58,740 nt of DNA. It comes from JBOGTC01 sp050692055 (GTDB taxonomy: Bacteria > Chloroflexota > Limnocylindria > QHBO01). The first letter of the stretch is position 1. Every line of letters starts with the position of its first letter. The position numbers and the translations under genes are program-made. The stretch is taken from NCBI GenBank assembly GCA_050692055.1, contig JBOGTC010000060.1:1-58740 (forward strand), read 5' to 3'. This document shows positions 51,994 through 58,740 of the stretch, piece after piece. Under the pieces are notes generated by a model. It made no database searches. It saw nothing but the letters and a program-made list of their open reading frames with translations, and had not been told where the DNA came from.

Positions 51994-52551
51994 ATGACGC
52001 TGCCGGCCCTCGACGACCTCAACGCCCTGCCGGCCGACGAGTTCGCCACCGCGATCGCGCCGTTGTTCGAGGGTGCTCCCGCTTTCGCGCGGCGCCTCGC
52101 CGAGGCTCGCCCCTTCGAGACCGATGCCGACCTGCTGGCCGGTGCCCGTGTCGTCGCGCGCGCCATGCCGGAGGAGGAGCAGGTCGCGCTGATCGACACG
52201 CACCCGCGCATCGGCGCCGACCCTGACACCGTGTCCGAGCTCTCGCGTCCCGAGCAGGGATACGACGACGCCGACGCTGACGACGCCGACGCCGACGACG
52301 CTGCCGGCGTGGACGACCCCGACGCCTGGGTCGCCGACGAGCTCGCCGCGCTCAACGAGGCCTACGAATCGCGATTCGGGTTCCGCTTCGTCGTGTTCGT
52401 CGCCGGGCGGCCGCGACGCGAGATCATTCCGATCCTGGAGCGGGCGATCCACGCTGACCGCGACGAGGAGCTGCGACGCGCCCTCGACGACATCGTGCAT
52501 ATCGCCGGGGATCGGCTCGCCAGGCTGCGCGCGGAGCCCATCGATCCATGA
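51994..52551 (+). CDS. OHCU decarboxylase with acidic Asp/Ala insert
   Basis: 185 aa. The family core is present: FATAIAPLFEGAPAFARRLAEARPF at the N-terminus, LIDTHPRIGADP (catalytic His) and LNEAYESRFGFRFVVFVAGRPRREIIPILERAIHADRDEELRRALDDIVHIAGDRLARL. It converts OHCU to (S)-allantoin. An insert of about 20 residues (DDADADDADADDAAGVDDPD), encoded by GACGCCGAC-like repeats, replaces the usual short linker. The stop overlaps the uricase ATG. Confidence 0.93.
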   Translation: MTLPALDDLNALPADEFATAIAPLFEGAPAFARRLAEARPFETDADLLAGARVVARAMPEEEQVALIDTHPRIGADPDTVSELSRPEQGYDDADADDADADDAAGVDDPDAWVADELAALNEAYESRFGFRFVVFVAGRPRREIIPILERAIHADRDEELRRALDDIVHIAGDRLARLRAEPIDP

Positions 52552-53480
52552 AGCACGAGATCCAGTACGGCAAAGCGGACGTCAAGGTCTATCGCACGTC
52601 CGCCGAGCCGCTGGCCGGCATCACGCCCATCCCCGAATCACCGTTCACCGGTCGCGACAACACGCTGGTGGCGGCGGAGATCGAGGTGATCGTGCGGGGC
52701 GAGGTCTTCCTCGAGGCATACACCAAGGGCGACAACCGGCTGGTCGTCGCCACCGACACGATGAAGAACTTCATTCACGCCGTCTCGGTCAAGGCGCGTG
52801 CCCGGACGCTGGAGGAGTGGCTGCTCGAGGTCGGATCCGCCTTCCTCGAGACCTATCCGCACATGGAGCGCCTGACCATGCAGGGGCGCGACCTCGCCTT
52901 CCCCGCCGTGGTCGTCCCGGCGGCAGATGGCGACGGCTTCGAGGCCTCCGACCGGCTCTTGAGCCGGGACCGATGCGACCACGGCATCGCGCGCCTCGAC
53001 CTGGAACGGGCCGTGGACGGCGCGGGGGTTCGCATCACCAATCACGAATCCGGGCGTGCCGGGCTGCAGCTGATCAAGATCACCGGCTCCGCCTTCGCCG
53101 ACTTCGCGCGCGACGAGCACACGACCCTGCCCGAGCGGCGCGATCGCCCGCTCTACATCTGGTGCAGCATTGGCTGGCGCTACGCCGATGCGGACGACGC
53201 CGTGCTTCGCACCCCGACTCGTTACGTTGCCTCCGAGCAGGTGGCGGATTTGGCCAACGCCGTCTTCCACGAGTTCGTCAGCCTCTCGATCCAGCACCTC
53301 GTCAACGAGATCGGCGTCCGCATGCTGGCGCGCTGGCCGCAGCTCGCGGAGGTCAGCTTCGACGCCCAGAACCGGCTCTGGGATCTCGGTGCGGAGTCGC
53401 CCGAGGACCCGCGAGTCAGGACCTACGCAGATCCGCGGCCGCCGTACGGCCACATCGGCCTGGTCCTGCGGCGTGAGTGA
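52548..53480 (+). CDS. Urate oxidase (uricase)
   Basis: 310 aa. YGKADVKVYRT (catalytic Lys-Thr region), YTKGDNRLVVATDTMKNFIHAV (catalytic Thr), NHESGRAGLQLIKITGSAF, YIWCSIGWRYADADDAVL and the C-terminal PYGHIGLVLRR fit cofactor-free uricase. It oxidises urate to 5-hydroxyisourate. Last gene of a three-gene unit (ATGA overlap with the OHCU gene). The xanthine-dehydrogenase-type operon that would make urate lies about 18 kb away. Confidence 0.95.
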   Translation: MKHEIQYGKADVKVYRTSAEPLAGITPIPESPFTGRDNTLVAAEIEVIVRGEVFLEAYTKGDNRLVVATDTMKNFIHAVSVKARARTLEEWLLEVGSAFLETYPHMERLTMQGRDLAFPAVVVPAADGDGFEASDRLLSRDRCDHGIARLDLERAVDGAGVRITNHESGRAGLQLIKITGSAFADFARDEHTTLPERRDRPLYIWCSIGWRYADADDAVLRTPTRYVASEQVADLANAVFHEFVSLSIQHLVNEIGVRMLARWPQLAEVSFDAQNRLWDLGAESPEDPRVRTYADPRPPYGHIGLVLRRE

Positions 53481-53513
53481 TCCTCCCGACCGAGCGCCGT
53501 GGGCCGTGGCCGG

Positions 53514-53999
53514 TCATGGATCGGAGCGAGCGCCAAGGCGGGCGCCGATCATGGCGGGATGGTCGATCGCCGGGCATCGGTTCATGACGACGAGCAGTCC
53601 CGCATCGGCGGCTAGCCGCGCCGCCTCCTCGTTCCAGACGCCGAGCTGCATCCATACCGCCCGAGCGCCGACCTCGATCGCCTCCTCGACGTGCGGCAGC
53701 ACGCGATCGGATCGGCGAAACAGGTCGATGACCTCGATCGGGGCACGCGGGTCGGCCGGCACCGACGCGAGGTCGCGATACGCAAGCTTGCCGTGAATGA
53801 GCGTCTCGTTCGGGTTCACGGGGACGACCTCGTAGCCCTGCCTGAGCAGGTAGCGCGAGACGCCGTGCGAGGCGCGCGTCGGGTTCGACGAGCAGCCCAC
53901 CACGGCCCAGACGCGGAAGCTGCGCAGGATGCGCTCCGCGACCCTCGGATCGCTCCATGCTGAGATGTCGGATTCGGGCTCGCTCATCACGCGGAGCAT
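53514..53999 (-). CDS. CoA-binding (YccU-type) Rossmann protein
   Basis: 161 aa from ATG 53999, or 157 from the ATG at 53987; neither has a clear ribosome site. ILRSFRVWAVVGCSSNPTRASHGVSRYLLRQGYEVVPVNPNE is the CoA-binding domain signature, followed by VWMQLGVWNEEAARLAADAGLLVVMNRCPAIDHP. Single-domain members are uncharacterised; they resemble the CoA-binding part of succinyl-CoA synthetase. It lies 33 bp from the convergent uricase end. Confidence 0.88.
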   Translation of the reverse strand: MLRVMSEPESDISAWSDPRVAERILRSFRVWAVVGCSSNPTRASHGVSRYLLRQGYEVVPVNPNETLIHGKLAYRDLASVPADPRAPIEVIDLFRRSDRVLPHVEEAIEVGARAVWMQLGVWNEEAARLAADAGLLVVMNRCPAIDHPAMIGARLGARSDP

Positions 54000-54036
54000 G
54001 ACCGATCAAGCCGTGCCACGGCTCAACCGGGCCTGG

Positions 54037-54612
54037 TCACCGAGTCCGGGCGAGCTCCTGGAGCGCGGCCTTGATGCGCGCGTCGAGGCCGTCCTCGGAG
54101 CCGGCGACCGCGCCCGCAGCCCGGCGCGCCTCCGTGACGGAGTAGCCGAGCGACTCCAGCGCGGCTACGACGTCGGAGTCGGTGGCGGCCGCTCCCCCCG
54201 CCGCAATACCGGCCGCGTGGACCTTCTCCTTGAGCTCCAGGATGATGCGTTGCGCCGTCTTGCGGCCGACGCCGGAGACGGCGGTGAAGACGTCTGCGTC
54301 ATCGGTCACGATGGCGAGCTGAAGCTTCGTCACCGGGTGGGCGGCCGTGATGGCGAGCGCCAGCCGCGGCCCCACCTGTGAGACCGTCATCAGCAGCTCG
54401 AAGAACGCGAGCTCCTCGGTCGTCCCGAACCCGAACAGCGCCTGCTGGTCCTCGCGGACGAGGTGGTGAGTGTAGACCGATGCCTCCGTGCCCGGCCGCA
54501 GCTTCGCCAGCAGCGCCGGCCCGGCAACGACGCGGTAGCCGATGCCCGCGACCTCCACCAGGGCGAAGTCCAGTCCGACGTGCGTGACCCGCCCTCGGAT
54601 CGAGCCGATCAT
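54037..54612 (-). CDS. ruvA: Holliday junction DNA helicase subunit RuvA
   Basis: 191 aa. N-terminal OB fold (MIGSIRGRVTHVGLDFALVEVAGIGYRV), double helix-hairpin-helix (LLMTVSQVGPRLALAI; FTAVSGVGRKTAQRIILELKEKV) and domain III (DSDVVAALESLGYSVTEARRAAGAV). It binds four-way junctions and loads RuvB. The ATG overlaps the ruvC stop (54609-54612). ruvB is elsewhere (24.8 kb). Confidence 0.97.
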   Translation of the reverse strand: MIGSIRGRVTHVGLDFALVEVAGIGYRVVAGPALLAKLRPGTEASVYTHHLVREDQQALFGFGTTEELAFFELLMTVSQVGPRLALAITAAHPVTKLQLAIVTDDADVFTAVSGVGRKTAQRIILELKEKVHAAGIAAGGAAATDSDVVAALESLGYSVTEARRAAGAVAGSEDGLDARIKAALQELARTR

Positions 54613-55103
54613 CCGGCCGCGACTCGCGGGACCGATGCAGCCCGGTAGGCGCAGCCGATGGCGACGGCGATCGCATCGGTCGCGTCGTCCGGCACGCCGG
54701 CCAGGCTGATGCCGACAAGACGCTCCACCATGGCGGCCACCTGTCTCTTGTCGGCGGCCCCGTTTCCGCAGACAGCCTGCTTGACCTCGTTCGGCGTCGG
54801 CTCGTCGATGGGCACCTTGGCTTCGGCGGCGGCCAGCAGCGCCACGCCACGTGCCTGGCCCACGGTCATGGCTGTCTGCACGTTGCGCTGGAAGAAGAGG
54901 CGCTCGATGCCAATGCGTTCCGGCCGGTTCCGCGTGATCAGCTGGCGCAATGCGTCGTGCATCTGCTGCAGTCGAGCCGCATCGGACTCCCCCGCCGATG
55001 TTCGGATGCAGCCGGCGTCCACGAGTCGCAGCTCGTCGCCTTCCAGCGCCACGACGCCAAAGCCGCAGATCGCAGTTCCGGGATCGATGCCCAGGGTGAT
55101 CAC
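54609..55103 (-). CDS. ruvC: Crossover junction endodeoxyribonuclease RuvC
   Basis: 164 aa. Acidic catalytic residues in LGIDPGTAICGFGVV, IERLFFQRNVQTAM and the C-terminal DDATDAIAVAIG; GNGAADKRQVAAMVERLVG between. It resolves Holliday junctions. Probable GTG start with TACCAT exactly six bases upstream (leaderless type). It forms a two-gene unit with ruvA. Confidence 0.96.
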   Translation of the reverse strand: MITLGIDPGTAICGFGVVALEGDELRLVDAGCIRTSAGESDAARLQQMHDALRQLITRNRPERIGIERLFFQRNVQTAMTVGQARGVALLAAAEAKVPIDEPTPNEVKQAVCGNGAADKRQVAAMVERLVGISLAGVPDDATDAIAVAIGCAYRAASVPRVAAG

Positions 55104-55165
55104 CTCGCCATGGTAGCCCGGTCGATCGTCCCATGACGCTCGTTCGAAGAATCTCGTCTAGAGGC

Positions 55166-55218
55166 TTGACAGCGTTCGAGAGTCGCCGTACACTGCCGAT
55201 GTTCGATACTTATCGAAC
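55166..55218 (+). promoter_or_regulatory. Consensus promoter with start-site palindrome, ArsR unit
   Basis: TTGACA (55166-55171), 17 bp, TACACT (55189-55194), the best classical promoter in the window. The palindrome GTTCGATA-CT-TATCGAAC (55201-55218) covers the expected transcription start, a classic repressor position. The ArsR-type gene of the same unit is the obvious candidate binder. The Gram-positive LexA box (CGAAC-N4-GTTCG) has its half-sites in the opposite order, so LexA is less likely. Confidence 0.75.
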
Positions 55219-55261
55219 GCGAACGCAACAGGTCGAACGAAGGGACGGAAATAGACCAGTG

Positions 55262-55468
55262 ATGCTTCTGCCGAACCCTGGCGACCTGGACCGAATGATC
55301 CGGGATCACCAGGAGCACATCCGCAGCACGCCGAAAACTGCTCGCGTGGCCGCACGCCCCACGCTGCGCGTCCGCGTCGGGCATGCGCTGATCGCTGCGG
55401 GATCCGCACTGAGCGGCGAGCGGGTGGAGCAGCCCGCTCGCCCTCGCGCACTTTCGCATTCCGGCTGA
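55262..55468 (+). CDS. Small protein preceding the ArsR-type regulator (68 aa)
   Basis: Starts ATG 55262 (MLLPNPGDLDRMIRDHQEHIRSTPKTARVAARPTLRVRVGHALIAAGSALSGERVEQP). A short acidic/His N-terminal helix is followed by a basic linker and one weakly hydrophobic helix (RVGHALIAAGSALSGE). Proteins of this size and pattern often accompany DUF5937-type ArsR genes in Chloroflexota (family recollection, not searched). It is the first gene after the strong promoter and lies 17 bp before the regulator. Confidence 0.65.
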   Translation: MLLPNPGDLDRMIRDHQEHIRSTPKTARVAARPTLRVRVGHALIAAGSALSGERVEQPARPRALSHSG

Positions 55469-55485
55469 TACTGGAGGCTGAACCG

Positions 55486-56622
55486 ATGGCGCCCACTCGT
55501 CGACCCGGCGAGCCACCGCTCCTCACGATCGAGGTCGCTCCGGCCTACGAGTTCCTGATGTCGGTGGTCACGGCCTTCGACACCGCCGATGCGGACACGT
55601 ACGAGATCGGGCCGGATTGGATCGAGGAGGTTCGCCGCCGCGCCGGCGAAGACCTGCTGCGGCGTGCCGCCGCCGTTGCGCAGGAGGACTCCGACACGTG
55701 GATCCACCTGATCGGGCTCGTGTACGACTCCCCCGCCCCCCGGGACGTCTCGTCCTTTCTCGAGCACCTGCGCCGGACCGATGCGGATGAGATCCGCCTG
55801 CACCTCGTGCAGTTCTATGCGCGCGACACGCGCCGGATGACGTCGCCGACCGTGATCCGGTCAGCGGTGAGCGGCGATCCGGAGGCCCAGCGCCAGTTCC
55901 TGCGCACCTCGCATCCGGACTATGAGCCGTGGACGGCGTACCTGCGCGGGATCCTCGAGGCTGACGGCGAGGAGCTGAAGCGCGAGCTGATTGCTGTGCT
56001 CGAGGAGTGGGCCGAGCGCGTCTGGAACTCGGAGTCGCTGACCATCCTCCCCATCCTGGAGCGCGATGCGGAAGCGAAGCGCGAGCTGTTGCGCGCGCTG
56101 CCGCTGGACCGATTCTTCGAGACGGCGACCAACGGCGTGGAGTACGTGCCGCGCCCGGGGATCGATCGTGTCGTGATGATTCCGAGCATGGTCAACCGGC
56201 CGCTGGTGGTGTTCGGCGAGTTCGGCGAGGTCATGATCGTCGTCTACCCGGTCGCGGACGAGAGCGTCTCCGCCGACTCCGACGCGCCGCCGCTGCGCCT
56301 CGTGCGCCTGTCGAAGGCGCTCGGCGACGAGAAGAGGCTGCGCATCCTGCGCACGCTCGCCGAGGGCGAGAAGTCGCTCATGGATCTGGCCGATGCGTTC
56401 GGCGTGGCCAAGACCACGATGCACCACCACATGATCGTCCTGCGCTCGGCGGGGCTCGTCTCGGTCGCCGTGGGCTCGAAATGCTACCGACTGCGCCGCG
56501 AGATGGTGCCGGACGTCGGCGAACTGCTCAGCGGGTACCTCGGCGCCGTGACCGGTCCGTCCGCGGCGTCGAGGCCGCCCGCCCCTTCCCGCCGGAAGCA
56601 TCGGACCGGCACCGAAGGCTAG
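55486..56622 (+). CDS. ArsR-family regulator with long N-terminal sensor region (DUF5937-like)
   Basis: 378 aa. A long N-terminal domain (about 1-265: PLLTIEVAPAYEFLMSVVTAFDTADADTYEIGPDWIEEVRRR...) is followed by an ArsR winged helix (RLVRLSKALGDEKRLRILRTLAEGEKSLMDLADAFGVAKTTMHHHMIVLRSAGLVSVAVGSKCYRLRRE, about 272-342). No Cys pair for metal sensing is seen in the DNA-binding helix, so the ligand is unknown. It probably autoregulates through the palindrome at 55201. The unit is inserted in opposite orientation between ruvC and yebC. Confidence 0.87.
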   Translation: MAPTRRPGEPPLLTIEVAPAYEFLMSVVTAFDTADADTYEIGPDWIEEVRRRAGEDLLRRAAAVAQEDSDTWIHLIGLVYDSPAPRDVSSFLEHLRRTDADEIRLHLVQFYARDTRRMTSPTVIRSAVSGDPEAQRQFLRTSHPDYEPWTAYLRGILEADGEELKRELIAVLEEWAERVWNSESLTILPILERDAEAKRELLRALPLDRFFETATNGVEYVPRPGIDRVVMIPSMVNRPLVVFGEFGEVMIVVYPVADESVSADSDAPPLRLVRLSKALGDEKRLRILRTLAEGEKSLMDLADAFGVAKTTMHHHMIVLRSAGLVSVAVGSKCYRLRREMVPDVGELLSGYLGAVTGPSAASRPPAPSRRKHRTGTEG

Positions 56623-56626
56623 ACTC

Positions 56627-57385
<759 letters not shown>

Positions 57386-57617
57386 CGGTTCTCCTTGAGC
57401 TCTGCCGCCGATTCTAGCAAGCGTGGCTGAAGCGGCGGTTGTGGCACTTCCGGCACTTCCGGTGGCAGATGCGCCGCAGGCCGCCCGCTGCTTGCCTGCT
57501 CGCCCGCCCGCCCGCTCATTACTCCTGGTACTGCATGGCGTGCATTCGGCCGCTGGCGGACGCCGTTGATTACGTCAGGTCATGCCGCGTCGCTCAAACG
57601 GTGCTTTTGCCCGTGGA

Positions 57618-57636
57618 GCATTACCGCGCGTAATGC
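57618..57636. promoter_or_regulatory. Palindrome GCATTAC-N5-GTAATGC
   Basis: Perfect 7-bp half-sites around CGCGC, in the 273-bp gap between yebC and the DoxX-like gene, about 20 bp past the DoxX-like stop. It could be a regulator site or a 3' hairpin. Direct CACTTCCGG repeats near 57447 lie in the same gap. Confidence 0.45.
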
Positions 57637-57658
57637 CCGCCGTGGCGGCCTCAAGCGG

Positions 57659-58654
57659 TCATAGGCCCCGTAAGCGCTCGCCGAGCGGCGCCAGCACGAG
57701 GCGGTCGATGCTCCATCGGCCCGCACCGAGAACCACCAGGATGGAGCACAGGCCGAAGAGGCCGACGTGAGCGATGACCGGATCGTCGGGCAGGCCGAAG
57801 AGCGCCATTGTCAGGACGCCGAAGCCGACTGCCGCGCTGAGCCGCGTCAGGATGCCGAGCAGCAGCGCGATGCCCAGCGCGGTCTCGATGACGGCAGCGC
57901 CGACGACCCACACCTCGGGCGCTACCGGCACGACGGCTGTCAGGTTGTACCTGTCGACCGCGGCGAGCGCCTGCTCGTAGATCAGCAGCTTGTCGACGAT
58001 GCCCGATGCCATCAGCGCGCCGCCTAGGCCGAGCCTGACGAGCAGCGGCACCAGGTCGTCATAGCGCTCCGTCTGCGGACCTCCGGTGGCAGCACGGGCG
58101 CCCGGGCCGCTCGGAAACGCGGCGCGCAGCAGGTCGTCGAGGCTGGGCGCGCCGGGTCCCAGGATCGCGGCGACGACGAGCGCCCCCGCGACGTCGAGGA
58201 TCATGACCAGCTCCGGCTGCAGCGCGAGCGATACCGCATAGATCGCCAGCCCCGCGGCGGCAGCCAGGCGGACGGCGAAGCCGAGCAACAGCAGGAACCC
58301 ACAGGCGGTCAGGACCAGCGATACCCAGTCGGCGGCGGTGAGCGTCGGCAGGAAGAGAGCCCGGCTCAGCCCGGCACCGATGAGGACGAGGCCCACCGAG
58401 AGGCGGACCATCCACGGCACGTACGGACGGTAGTCGGCCGCACGCTCCACGAAGCGGAGGCGCGCATCCTCGAGCGGTCGCCATCGGGCCCATGCGACCA
58501 GGAGCGCTACCACGACCGCGATGCCCGCCGCGAGAATCAACAACGTCTCCGGCCGCGCGAGCGTGTCGAGGAGAAAGCCGATGGGATCCGGCGATGCCTC
58601 GGGGTCGGTGACATAGTCGACGTGCAGCTGAACGAGCGACGCCATCGGCCTCAC
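57659..58654 (-). CDS. DoxX-like multi-pass membrane protein
   Basis: 331 aa with about eight to nine transmembrane helices. The C-terminal half (LGLGGALMASGIVDKLLIYEQALAAVDRYNLTAVVPVAPEVWVVGAAVIETALGIALLLGILTRLSAAVGFGVLTMALFGLPDDPVIAHVGLFGLCSILVVLGAGRWSIDRL) resembles DoxX/DoxD-type helical bundles, and the N-terminal half repeats the pattern. Possibly a duplicated DoxX fold; the function is unknown. TACGGT lies seven bases before the ATG. Confidence 0.75.
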   Translation of the reverse strand: MRPMASLVQLHVDYVTDPEASPDPIGFLLDTLARPETLLILAAGIAVVVALLVAWARWRPLEDARLRFVERAADYRPYVPWMVRLSVGLVLIGAGLSRALFLPTLTAADWVSLVLTACGFLLLLGFAVRLAAAAGLAIYAVSLALQPELVMILDVAGALVVAAILGPGAPSLDDLLRAAFPSGPGARAATGGPQTERYDDLVPLLVRLGLGGALMASGIVDKLLIYEQALAAVDRYNLTAVVPVAPEVWVVGAAVIETALGIALLLGILTRLSAAVGFGVLTMALFGLPDDPVIAHVGLFGLCSILVVLGAGRWSIDRLVLAPLGERLRGL

Positions 58655-58667
58655 CGTAGCACGCTTC

Positions 58668-58673
58668 TATAAT
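58668..58673 (+). promoter_or_regulatory. -10 box (TATAAT) at the right edge
   Basis: Consensus TATAAT on the plus strand, probably for a gene starting beyond the window. No -35 match 17 bp upstream. A CGAGGC...GCCTCG hairpin follows near 58702-58723. Confidence 0.45.
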
Positions 58674-58740
58674 GGCCCTCCCTAACGGCCATCTGACCGC
58701 CCGAGGCGGATTCGCCGGCCTCGGCGTCACCTGCGATCGC

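Noticed and set aside
54885..54905. GGAAGAAGAGGCGC in ruvC as a further repeat-family copy
   Set aside because: It encodes the conserved LFFQRN block of RuvC; the flanking arms and second half are absent.
55200..55240. LexA/SOS box near recombination gene ruvC
   Set aside because: The Gram-positive LexA box has CGAAC first and GTTCG second with a 4-bp gap; this palindrome has the opposite half-site order and belongs to the oppositely oriented ArsR unit.
58655..58740. tRNA or small RNA at the right edge after TATAAT
   Set aside because: No cloverleaf or T-loop sequence could be found in the 65 bases available.

Overview
The window is a high-GC (roughly two-thirds G+C by eye), gene-dense bacterial chromosome segment. 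No tRNA, rRNA, CRISPR array, transposase, integrase or phage gene was recognised. The gene set (RodZ-like protein, RNase Y, MurJ, F420-type LLM oxidoreductases, a DUF5937-like ArsR regulator preceded by a short partner gene, many leaderless-type starts) suggests a monoderm Chloroflexota, perhaps a Limnocylindria/Ellin6529-type lineage. That placement is inference; no marker was compared with a database.

Layout. 1-6 kb (+): 3' part of FtsK/SpoIIIE, RodZ-like protein, YajQ, CinA/PncC, a MurC-type ligase and a small membrane protein, tightly packed. 6.4-13.5 kb (mostly -): TrmH-type rRNA methylase, HflX, MiaA, YmdB-type phosphoesterase, RNase Y, an LLM enzyme and a DUF1801 protein. 14.3-17.8 kb (-): a large LuxR/MalT-type regulator split by an apparent frameshift, followed by two small genes. 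17.8-25.8 kb: RecX, RecA, Tgt, QueA, a purine permease and RuvB. 25.9-37.2 kb: MobA/MocA-like nucleotidyltransferase, adenosine deaminase, an HTH-nuclease fusion in a palindrome cluster, a D-aminoacylase-type amidohydrolase, a three-subunit molybdenum hydroxylase and malate synthase. 37.2-49.5 kb: mixed accessory genes (LLM, SRPBCC, ParB-like, VOC, DinB, secreted M28/M1/C39 peptidases, MurJ, zinc ribbon, META lipoprotein). 49.5-53.5 kb: allantoinase, DUF3830, hydroxyisourate hydrolase, OHCU decarboxylase and uricase. 53.5-58.7 kb: CoA-binding protein, RuvA, RuvC, ArsR unit, YebC, DoxX-like protein.

Metabolic theme: purine salvage and breakdown. A purine permease, adenosine deaminase, xanthine-dehydrogenase-like complex, uricase, HIU hydrolase, OHCU decarboxylase and allantoinase make an almost complete route from adenosine or hypoxanthine to allantoate. 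Malate synthase could absorb glyoxylate from later steps. The MocA-like protein fits molybdenum-cofactor supply to the hydroxylase.

Non-coding signals are the most unusual part. (1) The 9-mer GGACCGATG occurs about 27 times, against roughly one expected from composition, like a DNA-uptake or HIP1-type iterated word. (2) Four ~140-bp intergenic elements share long terminal inverted repeats. (3) Four sites carry three CTTACC-like words phased at exactly 11 bp. (4) At least eight genes have TANNNT exactly six bases before the start codon, indicating widespread leaderless transcription. (5) Two other ~130-bp inverted-repeat elements, a 50-bp tandem repeat with 17-bp palindromes, and a 9-bp minisatellite lie in other gaps.
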